A DNA stretch of 64,000 bases from Pomphorhynchus laevis (Eukaryota > Acanthocephala > Palaeacanthocephala > Echinorhynchida > Pomphorhynchidae): NCBI GenBank assembly GCA_012934845.2, contig WNNJ02001260.1, positions 1-64,000 of the forward strand, given 5' to 3'. Each line of letters starts with the position of its first letter. Within the stretch, counting starts at the first letter, position 1. Both the position numbers and the translations under genes were made by a program. The notes beneath the pieces were generated by a model, which saw only the letters and a list, made by a program, of their open reading frames with translations, did no database searches and had not been told where the DNA came from. This document shows, piece by piece, positions 46,621 through 58,870 of this stretch.

Positions 46621-49082
46621 TGTTTGTAATTGAAACATAAACTCAATTTTCTAGATGTTAAATAAAACCTTCTAAGGTCGTTTTCTTGTCACAAATATAA
46701 TCTTGATTTTAAAATTCTTCATCGAGTGAGTATCAAAGTGTTGTTTCTTGAAAATTTGCAGGATTACAAATTGTAAAATTAGTTTAATAAGTAAATATAT
46801 TCTGGTTAAGTTTCCTTTTACATCCATTGAAATATAAGAAAACCATCTTTACCATAAAAATGAGCACTAATTTCCATAAATCATATTCTGCTAAAATGAA
46901 TAGACACGGAAAATTTAAGGTTCAAATTTCTAAACACCTTAAACCAATCAGAATATAAATACTCTCAAATGTGTCAAATGTAGTATAATTTTCTAGCAAT
47001 TTATAAGAAATACAATATCTTATATAAACTTTTTTCCAATCGAACACGTTGAGGCTGAGATAAGATTCAGCCGAATTTTGACAAAAACACCAATAAATTT
47101 TGCCGTTGAGTTGTTTTTGACAGTGTCAATCGACGCAGCTTGATGAGCTACATTTTTCTGTTAAGAATTATTGATGCTAATCGATTTTTAAAATTTTGAA
47201 TTTTTGAGCAATATCAATAAGCGCTAATTTATTTTTGTTATTTTCTCTAGCATCAGCAGTAAAAGGTACCTTTGGTGATGCTAGTAGAAACTCGCAAAAT
47301 ATAAAATAAAGTTATTTTTAATTAACAATTGAATGTTAAAAAGTTTAACAAATTTATGTCGTGAAAAATGTGGAACCTTTTCATATTTATTTGTCTAAAA
47401 GAATAAATTAAGTTTAGTGATGATTGACATACTTAATTTACACACTTGCAGACCATCAAAACAATAGGCATTAATTGATCTTCTTGATATGTGATATTTA
47501 TTTCTATTATAAATTGATTGTTCACTCATTCTTTAGATATTTTGTTATTACAGGAACAAAGAAGCAGAAATTATCCTTTATTTGATTAAAAAATTCTATA
47601 TGCCGATAGCTCCTGCTATCATAATCTGAATTACAATAAAATCTATTTTATGGTAATTCTGATGATGATAGCAGGAGCTATTGAAATAGAATTTCTTAAC
47701 AAATAAAAGATAATTTCTGCTTCTTTGTTCCTGTAACAACTATATATTTGAAATGGAAGAAGATTATGGGTTTAGTATTTATTATCTTTAGATATTGCAA
47801 AATTAGGAGAGTAATAAGTACTTATTACACTCTCTTAATTATACAATATCTATTTATGAGTGATTTAAACAAGAAAGTTTAAACCTGCATACTTTTTACA
47901 AACTTCGTCGAGAAGCTTAATCCGGAATGCGCCTACCACAGACGCCTAGCCAACAATTGGGGCATTTCGACATTAGTCACTACAGTGACTAATTATCAAT
48001 TAACTATCTGCAGTGACATTATCACAACAGGTAGAATGGAAATATCTATTCCACTTCAAATAGAAATATCTATTTCTATTTGAAACAAATTAAGGGAGAA
48101 TTGTTTACAAATAAATTAAGAAATTTGAAGAGCATATATTTGTTTATAATTTAATAACTACTTTTCTGTTTATTATAAGTGCCATAATATTTGATTATTG
48201 CCAAAACTTATTTTATCAAATTGTAAACAGTTAGCTAATTTTGAGTGTAAAAGAACTAATACAGTTTGGCGTTGATCGGCATACCCAATTTACACACTTT
48301 CAAACAATCAAAACAATAGGAATGAATTGATCTTCTTGATATCTGATATCTATTTCTATTTGAACGAAATTAAGCGAAAACTGTTTACAAAATAAATTGA
48401 GAAATTTGAAGAGCATCCATTTGTTTATAATTTAAGCTCTACTTTTCTGTTTATAATAAGTTCCATAATCATCTGTAATCTTGATTCTAATAAATCGTAT
48501 AATATTTATTAATCAATTCACAAATATTGAGTTTTAAAAAATTTTAATTTTTATAAACCTAAATTATATGAAATCGTAATATATATTATAGCATATAATA
48601 TTTATATATTATATATTATATTTATGAGACTATATAAAGTATAATGCCAGCTTGGCAAATTAAAGCAAATTTTTTAAAAATAGCAATCTTGCCAATCAAG
48701 TGGGTAAATCATGGCCAAGACATATTTACTCTTTTACGTACAATTGAAAGAAAGTGGGAAAGGATCGATTTTTTATCATAGAAAATTATTGTATCTCCCG
48801 CTGTTTCACTTAATCGAGTAAAAACAATAGGATTGCAAACCAAAAAAAAACATTGGTGAATGTTTGGTTAGACCAAAACTCAGTCTAATAAGTCCGATTG
48901 AGAAAACGTTTTGAGAGTGTATCATATTTTTATTAAGCTGTTAAAATATCGACTAAATTTGTATCATCCAAGATTATTTACTGTTTTAGGTGTAAAAATG
49001 TTAATTCCGTGGTTGTATTTCGGCAGAATGTTCTTAGTAGAAAGGAATGCTAATTATTCTAATTATATAGAATACGATGTTA
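46621..49082. other. AT-rich region with dispersed repeats
   Basis: No coding frame. A tract with ATCAAAACAATAGG and TTGATCTTCTTGATAT occurs at about 47435-47520 and 48285-48360. Another block (AAATTTGAAGAGCAT, TTTGTTTATAATTTAA, CTACTTTTCTGTTTAT) occurs at about 48060-48200 and 48345-48475. These are direct copies of an unrecognised element. A PLE-type inverted repeat lies at 47552-47741. Confidence 0.5.
47552..47741. mobile_element. PLE terminal inverted repeat pair (lineage D), no interior
   Basis: Two arms of roughly 85 bp run outward to ACAGGAACAAAGAAGCAGAA and its complement, with only a short spacer near 47640. The right arm (plus strand, 47659-47686) has CTGATGA, an extra T, GATAGC-AGGA-GCTATT and GAAA. 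The left arm has a changed core. The flanking tract resembles the end of the PLE at 5945. It looks like two fused PLE termini without the body. Confidence 0.65.
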
Positions 49083-49255
49083 TATTCTGATCGCGGTCGA
49101 TTCTTAATGTCTGAACAGCTGAGTATTTGCTTAGGTAAGCAAATACTGAGGCAATGTGATTTTATCAATAAATTTTAAGATTCATAATTTTTAAGAAATT
49201 GAAAATGTTCTTTAAGATTTAATTTCGTTTGTTTACTCTAATATACGTTAAAAGA
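49083..49255 (+). repeat. 173-bp direct duplicate, copy 2
   Basis: Copy of 45795-45967, 3.3 kb away on the same strand, close to the right edge of the sequence inserted in the PLE. It ends in CTAATATACGTTAAAAG, after which the two loci differ. Confidence 0.75.
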
Positions 49256-49389
49256 CGTTAAATATACGTTAATATACGTCTAATATACGTTACAAAACGT
49301 TAAAATGAAAATATACGCAAATATTATATGATTGTATAATTTAAGTTTTTAATATTTAATGCATTTGTCAGAAAAAAACTTAATTCCTT

Positions 49390-50450
49390 AGCTATAATTG
49401 GGCTCTTATTATCTCCCATTAGAACAGCTTTACTTGTATTTAGATTTCCCTACTTTTAAATAACTTTGATTTATTAAAATTTTTAAGGATTCTAATAATT
49501 CAATTTTATCCATATATTTATATTTACTTGATGGTTTAATTTTTGTTAGATAGGCGTTATAATTATTATAACATATATATGTATATCTTTTTTCGAATAT
49601 AAGATTAATTAATTTTACTAACGCTTCTTTAATATCTACTAAACCTAGATTTGTATAAAGAGTACTAAAATCGTATGTATTTATATTTTGAAAATTTATT
49701 CCTTTTGTCTGTTCTAAAAATTCTTTTGTAGAATTAATACTGAAATAGTGATTTATTCCAGTATTAATTTCGATTACCTTGCAATATTTTTTAAACTGTG
49801 CTTTAATTACTTTAAGTATTTTATTTATATAGACAGAAAGTGGTTTTAATGTACATTTAAACGCACTACATATGAACCTAGGTTTTATTGGATTTTTATG
49901 TAATTTTGGATTCCAATATAATATAGGTATAGTTTTATTATCTAATTCAACCTTTATACCCTTTTTATCCATTATAGAACAGTGACTTGTAATAATTAAT
50001 TCTAAACTCAACTCACTACGTTCATATGTTGGATTTACATTTAAATCATTAGAATTAACCTCTTTCATTAGTATATCATAACACAGCTTTTTGCATATGA
50101 AGACAAAGTTATTACTAGCTTTATCAATAATTGTTATTATATAGTTATCCTTTAATTTAGTAAGTTCTTTATACATATCTTTATTAATCCTATCTTTTTC
50201 TTTTAATTTTATCAAGTATAAAATCTTTCCCAATTTTAATCCTAAATCTATTTAAGCTTTCGCTATTAATCAACTTACCAAAGTAAGCATTTAGGTCATT
50301 ATGACATTGATGCCTCTTTTTATGGCATTTTCCTTAATCCACTATTTTCAATTAATTCTAGATTATGGGTACATATCTGTTCATTTATTTTATCAAAATT
50401 AAACTTTTACAATTGCATTCTGCTTCCATTATGTTTCTAATGTTATCGTT
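49390..50450 (-). mobile_element. Penelope-like element (lineage B), N-terminal and RT part; right half of a split element
   Basis: A frame of 267 codons (50233-49430, minus) encodes IITIIDKASNNFVFICKK, LYWNPKLHKNPIKPRF, then YDFSTLYTNL (motif A). Upstream N-terminal sequence extends to about 50450 in other frames. It continues the PLE whose other half lies at 43500-44165. It is the best-preserved lineage B transcriptase in the window but lacks its catalytic C part locally. Broken. Confidence 0.8.
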
Positions 50451-51610
50451 ACATATTGATTTTAATTTTTTATTATAGTTACAAATTTTCTATCAAATTG
50501 GTGGTAAACAGTTTATATATACTTTACAATAATAAATATTATGATATATTTCCTTTGATGAAATATAATGGAAATTTTAATATAACTTCGAAGAAAGAAT
50601 ATATCGATTATTTGAAAAAAGGTTTTTTAAACGTCGTCTTCTTAAATTTTGTATTAATATTTTATCTTATTTCAAATTTTGTAAAAATTTAAAAATTTAT
50701 TATTTTATGAAGTTTTATCGAATTTTCTGTAATGATTAATTAAAAGAGCATTAAAATATTTACTTAATCCGTTATTTAACTTTTTAAAATTTTGCAGGCC
50801 CATTAACTGAAAAGATCCAAATAAAGTATATGCAAATTCCATTAGCTCTGTTCTGTAATAAGTTTTATAAAAGTATCGTGTTTTTACAGTTAACAATCTT
50901 TAGAGATTTAATTGTTTTAATATTTTAAATCATTATACCTTTCGCGTCTAAAAATAAAAATATATTCCAAAGGATAAAAATAAAATTATTTTTTTAATTC
51001 CTTAAATGTTCGAGCTCCTATCAAGTATGTTTAAAGAAATATAGGTCGAAATCAATTATTTATCTTATCTATCGTTTTTTGTCTTGTTAATTTTCCCCAT
51101 GCATAGATTGTGATACATGCATGGTGAATCCTTTATTTTGTAGAGATTTGGTGCATATATGTCACGTAATTTTCCTTTTTACAACAGATTTTAAACACTA
51201 AGAAAACGGCATGCATAATAAGAAATTACTTAATAAGATATCTTAGTTACATATTTACGATTAAACATACAAGGTAACTAATAAGATGCAAGCAGCACAA
51301 CCATACGAACTTTATCTCCGCATGAATGTAATATAATTTTATGTTTTGGTAAGCACGTCATCATGCACATGTATCATTTCGCTTACTAAAACAGTTCACA
51401 CAGTAAGTAATACCTGTACACAAATCAGCTTTATAACATTCACGGAGGAAAGGGCACTTGTATAAAGTTTGCACATTCATTCTAAAATGTTTTTCTTCAT
51501 TAATAAAACGTGACTTATTTGCACAACGTTTCATTAAAATAAAAATTGATTTAGCTAAATAAGAGAAACATTAGTGCAGAGAAATAAATATGAATTAAAT
51601 AATAAGGTAG
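50451..51610. other. Gene-free AT-rich stretch
   Basis: No supported feature. Short frames here are AT-rich chance frames. Confidence 0.45.
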
Positions 51611-51700
51611 TTGCCTAGGAAAGGATCTCCAGCCGACTCCAAAAAGGATGTCGTATTCCCTAGTTGCACGGCTGCGCTGACTCGTAGCTGAATGCGCGTT
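51611..51700. other. Short less AT-rich tract at the 3' break of LINE copy 4
   Basis: About 90 bp, not matching the 3' ends of the other LINE copies, adjoins the point where copy 4 loses homology. Origin unknown. Confidence 0.3.
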
Positions 51701-54700
51701 TACCCAAGTACCCCCCAGAGGCGCACTTGGGTTTTCCCATTCAATAACCGATGCTGAGCCCGTTTCGGGGACACCTAGCTTTCTTCAGGATACGTTTGAG
51801 TCTATCCATGTTAGCTTTCGCGGACCAGTTCACAGTAACGGTTAACCCCAGGTATTTTACTCGACTTGTGAAGGTAGGGAGTTGTTGATTAATCAATATG
51901 GAAGATAGAGCTGAGAGTGCTAGTCACTTTATATTTTTTCTTTGTCACAGGGGCGCCATGAAAGACAACCATCTTCGATTTGGAGGAATTTTAAATAAGA
52001 TTGGATATGGATGACTGAACTTTTTATCTTAAAAAGAAACGGTTGATGTCCGAGACTACATATTTGCACCTGCGTACAGAGAACAAGGATGTGGTATCAT
52101 CAGCGTATACAACTAGATGTTGATCACGTTTAAAATTTTTGGATTGTACAATGGATGCAGCAGGATATAAGATAGGAGAAAGTGGAAATCATTGAGGTAC
52201 ACCCGTAATAGGGTATAACTCAAGCGCAACAGGGTTATCTTCATAGTAGAACCGCTTGGGGGTACAGTAATATCTCCTCCCTGTTAAAAATTCTCGCAGG
52301 CAACTCGAGGGACCTGTGAGAGGAGACAACGAAGGGAATTGAGATGCGGTCAAACACAGCGGAAAAGTCAAAGAAAACAGCCACAGCGAGCTGATGACTG
52401 CTATCCCGACAAAACTGATACACTTCACCTATTGCTGAATAAACCGAGCTCCCTCAAACAAACCTATGATAACTCGGTGGGATCAAGTTACGCCTACTTA
52501 AATAATCGCGGATTCTACGCGCAAGCGCTTTTTTAGATGAAAATGAGGGAGTTTTGAATCGAAATGGGCCGCAGGTTTTTAGGACATGAGACCAGACTAC
52601 GCTTGGGTAAGAAAATTCTACGACTAATATTGATGTCGGCTACATCGGTTCGTGAGGCTAAAAGAATTGTGACGCCCACTTCTCTTCTTTATCGGCTGTC
52701 AAAAGCTGACAAATCCGAGAATATAGTAGAGCGACGGATTTGGAGGTGCCCGGATGTGGATCCCAAGAGATAAGGATATCTGTAACAGATAAGTATCTGC
52801 TCCTGAAGTCACCCCCAGAAGAGATTGGTAGGGAGATTGAGTGGCTCCATAGTTATGTAGGGATAGTGACTCTTCCAAAATTCTGTCAATGCCAATGCTT
52901 CCAATCCAACCCACAGCCCTTTCCCTCCAGCAGACAAACTTCTATTTCTTGAATATCTTCCAAAAGGAAGACTGAGAGGGGTTAAGGTGAGCAAGGCTCG
53001 CCTTATCCCTGCTCAGCTGGAACCTATATCTAGAGCTTCAGTATTGATTCGAGAGTGCCTGTCTGGCGGAAACAGAGAGATTGGGAAGGTGTTGCATTTT
53101 AGCCAAAACTTTGAGTTTTGTAGGAGTGGGATTGTAAATACGACCTTTATAGGTAGTCGAAAGAAACGCGGTGGCTTGCGAAGAGAAGTAGGAATTAAAT
53201 TAGGTTAAACTATCATTATCAATTCTGGGGAATAGTTGGATAGCTGTCTGAAAGAAAGCCACTCTGATAGGATCAAAGTGAAACCTCTTTCTAAGCAACG
53301 TATCTTCTTCTCTCCTCCAACGGATTAGGTCATTAGATGTGGTCTGTTTTTGGCGCGACTGTTTAGTACAGATGGGTTTCAACAGCCACATCTTACGAAC
53401 CAGTAATATGTCAAGGAGAGAATTAATTGTTAAGCAATGAAAGGTGGGGGACGATGGTTTGTGAATAAGATAATTGTTCCTCGCTCTGCGAAGTGTTGCA
53501 TTGATCCAACGACCAGTTCTGTCGTTGAAGTCATCGAGTAACATGTCGTAGCCACTACCCAAAATACGATTCAGAAAGTCGCGGTTCTTGTTAATCTCCC
53601 CTGGACATATGTAGATATTGGCTATACTGATGCGTTTACCGTTTTTATATAGTGATATAGCTAAACACGACAGGGCTGGACAAGAGTAGTTTTACAGGAG
53701 GGACGATCTTTAGATGCATTTAACTAGGGTTAAAATACCTTGAGATGAAGAGGAGTGAGGGGGTTATATACGGAGTAAAGTGGGTGTAGATATACTGATG
53801 GATAAACTGAGTAATGTCCTGTGGGAGTCGAATAGACCGCGTCTCCTGAAGGACTATAGCATCTGCATCTTTACCAGATAGAAACCTAAGGGCAGAAGCA
53901 TCGCCCGAATTTCACTGAAGGATATTCAGTGAAAAAGGCTTTTATTACTTTTCATTGTGTTAATTTAGCTGGAGTAGGATGCCTCCTTCTAGTCGTAACC
54001 GGAGGTGAGTAGGTTGCCCTTCTCACGCCCAGACCCACAAGTTGGAGATACTTGCCAACTGGCAATATCTTCATATCCCTTGGTGGTGACTGCCGTTAGT
54101 TTCCAGCGATTTTCATCCTTATTTGACAATTTTATCGACGCAGGGTTCTCTTTGTTGGAAGTAGTGGATATTTTCTTAGACTAAAGGCTCTGCATGTACG
54201 ACGTCGATCTCTTCTCGAAGATGTTGGCCTCCGGAGTGACGGTTGTGGGTGAATTGTGAAGGAAATTTACCATACCGGTAACTAAGCCTTCTATTGTTTT
54301 TGTCGTCTCCTGTTGCATAGCCTTGAAAATTTTCATTAACTCTTCCGTGTTAAGACCTGACGAGCTGCAGGCCTGATTAAATTTGGTTGGCGAAGAATTT
54401 ATGTTTTTTCGTAAATTGCGTGTCTATTGACGTATTCCTTAAATATTGTACATCTCCTGGACCAGGCAGGGTGTTTCTGGCCACGGTTAGAGCATATAGT
54501 TGTAAGTTTGCAGTTAAAGATGTTGGATTCGTCAACGGAACCACACGCCACAGAATTTCTTCCTACTACAGTCAGAGACCCAATGCCCCCAGCAATGCAT
54601 GTGTGGCAGTGAGGCCATGTCATATTATCACTACCTAGGTGTGTGAACAATAAGTAGCATCACATAAAGGGATTACAGGCTGAATTGGTCAGTATGCTGG

Positions 54701-55345
54701 CATTTTCATCTGCAGTGTTTGCAATGGCAATTGGCAATGGTGCACTGTTATTATCTTAAATAAACCTCACATTATGAAGATTAAATCTCTTTTCTAGAGC
54801 ATCGATGTCTACTGCGTCGACGTCTGGAATTATATTAGAAATTTTTACTGTTCCCATAATATGCTTGAATGTCAAAGTTCCTTTATGAGATAATTTATCA
54901 TTGAAATATTTCGAGAATGCCATGGCCAGATCTGACGAAACAAATGACAGTGTATACCTATTGTTTATAACCCTTGCTGAGTTAAGAATTACTCTGTCTG
55001 GATATTCTCCAACAAAGTTCTCAGAAATTCGTTGACGAAAAGGTTTTTTTGCTATCGGTATTTTTGGTGATATTATTAAATTGGCCAACTTTTTTATGGG
55101 AGGAAGTTACTCCTTTTCCTCAGGTAAATGAAAATTAGAAACAGTACTAAGCTTGTTTCCAGGAAGGATTTGGATTTCAAGATGATTTTTCATCGTCTTG
55201 ATGTTTGCGTAAGCAAGGTTTTTGCTGGTAAAAAGCAAATCCTTTGAAAGTTCCGACTTACACAATATTTGCATAGTGTAATTTGAAAAAATTGAATTTG
55301 TGCACAATTTAATAAAGTTGTTTTTCATGTGAAAAAAATTTCATG
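51700..55345 (-). mobile_element. Jockey/I-type LINE, copy 4 (divergent gag), 3'-truncated
   Basis: Minus-strand order: gag (55328-54400; NYTMQILCKSELSKD, then YPDRVILNSARVINNRYTLSF, then WPHCHTC and GQKHPAWSRRC knuckle tracts), ORF2 start near 53930, endonuclease (53900-53560), linker (53560-52800) and transcriptase (about 52600-51850), ending at about 51700 where the final part of ORF2 and the tail found in copies 1-3 are missing. ORF2 is close to copies 1, 3 and 5, but gag is distinctly different, hence another subfamily. Several stops and shifts break both frames. Confidence 0.8.
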
Positions 55346-57804
55346 GAAAGTAAGTACACGACGGAGCGATCAAATCATTCTATGAAGTCAAAAACTGAGC
55401 AAACTTATGAAAAAGTGCATTGACGGACGATCAAAGAATTTTGAAAAAAGCATTGGACAGAAAACGATGGAAATTCCTGCTGGAATCAAGGAAACGATGC
55501 CTAAAGAAGACTTTGGAACGACGCAATTGCAGGTTAGTGAGTTTTCTACTGTTGGAGGAGAGGGTGAATTACTTCCCACAATCCCCAAAACAAAAAACCT
55601 GGGCATTATTACACTTTTGCAACTAATAGAAAGACACTACTTGTATAACAGACTATTACGGGATTTTTCAAATAAATATCCCAACAGAGTAGTCTTTAAT
55701 TCTGTTAAGTACTATGAGAGCTCTGTGAAAATATCATTCGCGTCAGAAGATACTCTTGATCACTATGGTAATTACTTTGATCAAAGCTACAGCAGTTTTG
55801 CGACGTTTGTAAAGAAACCTATACTTGTGACGTTAAAAATTAATAACTTGCCTTCCTCTATGGAAGAAAATAATTTGGCTACATTATCTAAAACCTACAA
55901 AATCCACAATATACCTTCAATTACCGGCCGTAATGGCCTTCCTATCAATGTGGGATTTTGTTCTACCCTAATTGCGCAGGCAGAGGTTCTCGAGAGATCA
56001 CAATGCAACCCCTTCATGGGGTTCAATCTCAAATTCAAACTAATATCGGCAGAAGAGTTTACGTACCCGCATTGCAGCCGGTGCCATAAATGGGGGCACT
56101 GGGCCTCCAGCTGCAGTGGGGTGGCAAGCTGCGGGAAATGCGGGAAAATAGACTGCCCAGCGATTAACTCAGATCTTCCCTGTTCTAATAGGATCAAGTG
56201 TTGTAATTGTGGCGGGGCTCACCCTGCGTGGGGAAAGAAGTGCCCCCCACTTCAAGGAATATTTTGCAAAGTTCCGTGCGCCAAAATCAGCAACTGAATC
56301 ATTCGCCAAGTCGGCATATAGATCCTCTGACTGCGAGTCTATGTTAATTATGGACCTTAAGTTCGAAATTTTCAGAAAGGAAATACAAGAGCTTGTGGCG
56401 AAAACAATTGCCAATCTGTTCGTCAATCCGGTTATAACAATTCCAACCGATGGGGATACAAATAAAAGAGGGGCGTCGGCTCGGAAATCCAAGAAACGAG
56501 GAGCTTCGGCTCAAGCCGTTCCTCCCTTAAAGATCGGCAAAATGCTTATGGGCATTAATAGAAGCGCCTCAAAGGGAAATGATGATAATGCCCGGGGGCA
56601 AGTACCCACTCTGGGCGGCACTAGTGGTGGAGGGGGCAATCCTTCCACCCCTAGCTCTGTCTAGGATGTGGCAATCCCCTTCCAGCTAAACTAACACAAT
56701 GCAAAGTAATCAAGAGCCTTTTTCACTGAATATCCTTCAGTGGAATTCGGGAGGTGCTTCTGCCCTTAGCCTTTTATCTGGTAGAGATGTAGATGTTATA
56801 GTCCTTCAGGAGACGCGGTCTATCCGTATCCCTCAGGACATTACTCGATTTATCCCTCAGCATATATACACCCACTTCACTCCGTATATAACCCCTCCTC
56901 ACTTCTCTTCATCTCAAAGTCTTTTAACCTTTGTTAAATCCTTGTTAAGATCTTCCCTTCTTCTAAACTATTCTTGTCCAGCCCTATCTTGTTTGGCTAT
57001 ATCACTTCGTAAGAACGGTAAATGCATCAGTATAGCCAATATTTATATACGGCCAGGAGAAATTCACAAGAACCGTGACCTTCTGGATGGTATATTAGGT
57101 AGTGGCTATGACATGTTACTTGGTGACTTCAACGACAGAACTGGTCGTTGGATTAATGCTGCAAACCGAATAGCCAGGATCGACTATCTTATTCACAAAC
57201 CACCTTCCCCCACCTTTCATTGCTCAACAACTAATTTACTCCTAGACATATTACTTCTTCAAAAGACGTGGTTGTTGAAACCCATCTGTACTGAGCAGTC
57301 GCGTCAACAACAGACCACCTCTCATGACCTAATTCGTTGGAGGTTAGAGGAAGATACGTTGCTGAGGAGAAGGTTCCACTTTGATCCCATCAGGGTGGCC
57401 TTCTTTCAGGCAGCTATCCAACTCTTCCCACGAATTGGGAATGAGAGTTTGACCGAATTTAATACCTACCTCTCTTCGCAAGCTACCGCGATACTATCGA
57501 CTACCTATAAAGGTCGCATATACAATCCCACTCCAACAAAACTCAAGGTCCTAGCTAAAATGCTACACCTTCCTAATCTCTCTGTTTCCGCCAGACAAGC
57601 CCTCTCGAATGAATACTGGAGCACCATATATAGGTTCCAGCTGAGTAGGGATAAGGCAAGCATTTCTCGCCTTAGCACTTCTCAGTCTTCCTTCTGGAAG
57701 ATATTCAAAAAGGAGAAGTTTGTCTGTTGGAAGGATAGAGCTTTAGGCTGGATTGGTAGAATAGGCCTTGATAAAGTTTTGGATGAGTCACTATCCCTAC
57801 ACAA
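55346..57804 (+). mobile_element. Jockey/I-type LINE, copy 5, 3'-truncated
   Basis: 5' end near 55346, ORF1 55407-56664, 34-bp gap, ORF2 from 56699. Homology to the other LINE copies stops at about 57804, in the linker before the transcriptase, where a PLE fragment begins. LINE insertions normally lose the 5' end, so loss of the 3' half points to a later deletion or rearrangement. Its 5' end faces the 5' end of copy 4 with almost no gap. Confidence 0.8.
55407..56664 (+). pseudogene. LINE copy 5 ORF1 (gag-like, CCHC), one frameshift
   Basis: Starts at the ATG at 55407. An N-terminal region comes first, followed by an RNA-binding-like segment (KYPNRVVFNSVKYYESSVKISF) and three knuckles: CSRCHKWGHWASSC, CGKCGKIDC and CCNCGGAHPAWGKKC. 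The frame then shifts: a run of six C (56243-56248), where copy 1 has TGCTCCCAC, adds one base. The true continuation (HFKEYFAKFRAPKSATE and beyond, to 56664) is in the next frame, while the original frame stops at 56297. Total about 418 residues. Gag-like ORF1 proteins of Jockey/I LINEs bind the element's RNA. Confidence 0.8.
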
Positions 57805-57865
57805 ATTTCGATGTCGTATCCTAAATACTCTAATGTCTTTGAAATATATGTTAACTGTTCTCTAG
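56699..57865 (+). CDS. LINE copy 5 ORF2, endonuclease part, truncated
   Basis: ATG at 56699. The endonuclease of the apurinic/apyrimidinic type shows LNILQWNSGG at the start, DVIVLQETR (catalytic Glu region), SIANIYIRPG and LLGDFNDRTGR (Asp/Asn site), then a linker with HDLIRWRLEEDTLLRRRFHF. The frame is open for 388 codons, but LINE homology ends at about codon 368 (57804) and the last residues come from the adjoining PLE sequence. The transcriptase is absent, so the product would be a nuclease-only fragment. This is the cleanest LINE frame in the window. Confidence 0.8.
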   Translation: MQSNQEPFSLNILQWNSGGASALSLLSGRDVDVIVLQETRSIRIPQDITRFIPQHIYTHFTPYITPPHFSSSQSLLTFVKSLLRSSLLLNYSCPALSCLAISLRKNGKCISIANIYIRPGEIHKNRDLLDGILGSGYDMLLGDFNDRTGRWINAANRIARIDYLIHKPPSPTFHCSTTNLLLDILLLQKTWLLKPICTEQSRQQQTTSHDLIRWRLEEDTLLRRRFHFDPIRVAFFQAAIQLFPRIGNESLTEFNTYLSSQATAILSTTYKGRIYNPTPTKLKVLAKMLHLPNLSVSARQALSNEYWSTIYRFQLSRDKASISRLSTSQSSFWKIFKKEKFVCWKDRALGWIGRIGLDKVLDESLSLHKFRCRILNTLMSLKYMLTVL

Positions 57866-58870
57866 AATATATGTTCTTAAATCTTGTTTTAACGTGTTGT
57901 AGTTTTCATATGTATTTTAGTCAACAGTTGCATTCTATTAGGTGCACTACGTCTATGATATTACATTCACCATTTTCATTTCTGCTTAAAACTATTTAAT
58001 TATTGTTTGACATTTCGAAGTCAAGGACGAAACCAGTATTGTTTGTATTATCGGTTATGGCTGAGTAAACTGTTGTTCTTAGGACAGCACTACTCTAATC
58101 TGGCTTTTAAGAATTTCACTGTCTGACCATGCATGATGCTCTACAATCCAAGCAATTGATTTCATGTACATCCTCTTTATAATCACACTTTGATATTTTT
58201 AGCCAAATAACTGTATGACCATGTGATTTCCGTTATGTGCAATTTCAATGGGTAATCTAGTAAATTAAATAATTATCTTATTTAATGACCACTTAGATTC
58301 ATGACATTAAGTTGTGATATTGGCATAATAAAAACATTTAGATCCGATGTTGTTGATCAAACGTTGTCTTCGTGTATTAATGTTGTCAGTAATGCATTTA
58401 AGTCTTTCTATTAATTGTTTATCCTAACTTAGTGAACATTAAGTACTCTATATCGAGTACTTAATATCATCCTATAAAAGAGATTTGTTAATACTAAATT
58501 TATGATCCGTTCGCAGAATCTTTTTAGTATAAAAAGATCTTTTCTAGCTAAACGAGAGTTGAGCCCCCAATTTATGAATTTATTCTTATCCGTAAATTTC
58601 CGAGAATTTTGTGTATGGCTTGTGTGTTAATGCATATATCAAGGAAACTTAGTCAGTGATTACGGGGAAGGATTTGAAATCCAATCAGTGGATAAATCGA
58701 ATGAAATGTTCAATCAAGTCTATCACGCTTTCTGAGTTTCTGTAACACTATAAAAATATCGTCAATGCAACGATATCAAGCGATTGTCTTAATATTGTAG
58801 TTGGCAAATGGCCGTATCTCTAAGTGTTCCATAAATATTTTCGCAAATTAAGATCGATTGACGAAATAAT
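57805..58870 (-). mobile_element. Penelope-like element fragment, motif C to nuclease
   Basis: On the minus strand a tract with RYRCIDDIFIV (about 58775-58745, motif C) is followed by the thumb region and, near 57950-57900, DVVHLIECNC and TRFKNIY, a GIY-YIG segment resembling lineage B. It adjoins the truncation point of LINE copy 5. Heavily interrupted; old. Confidence 0.6.
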
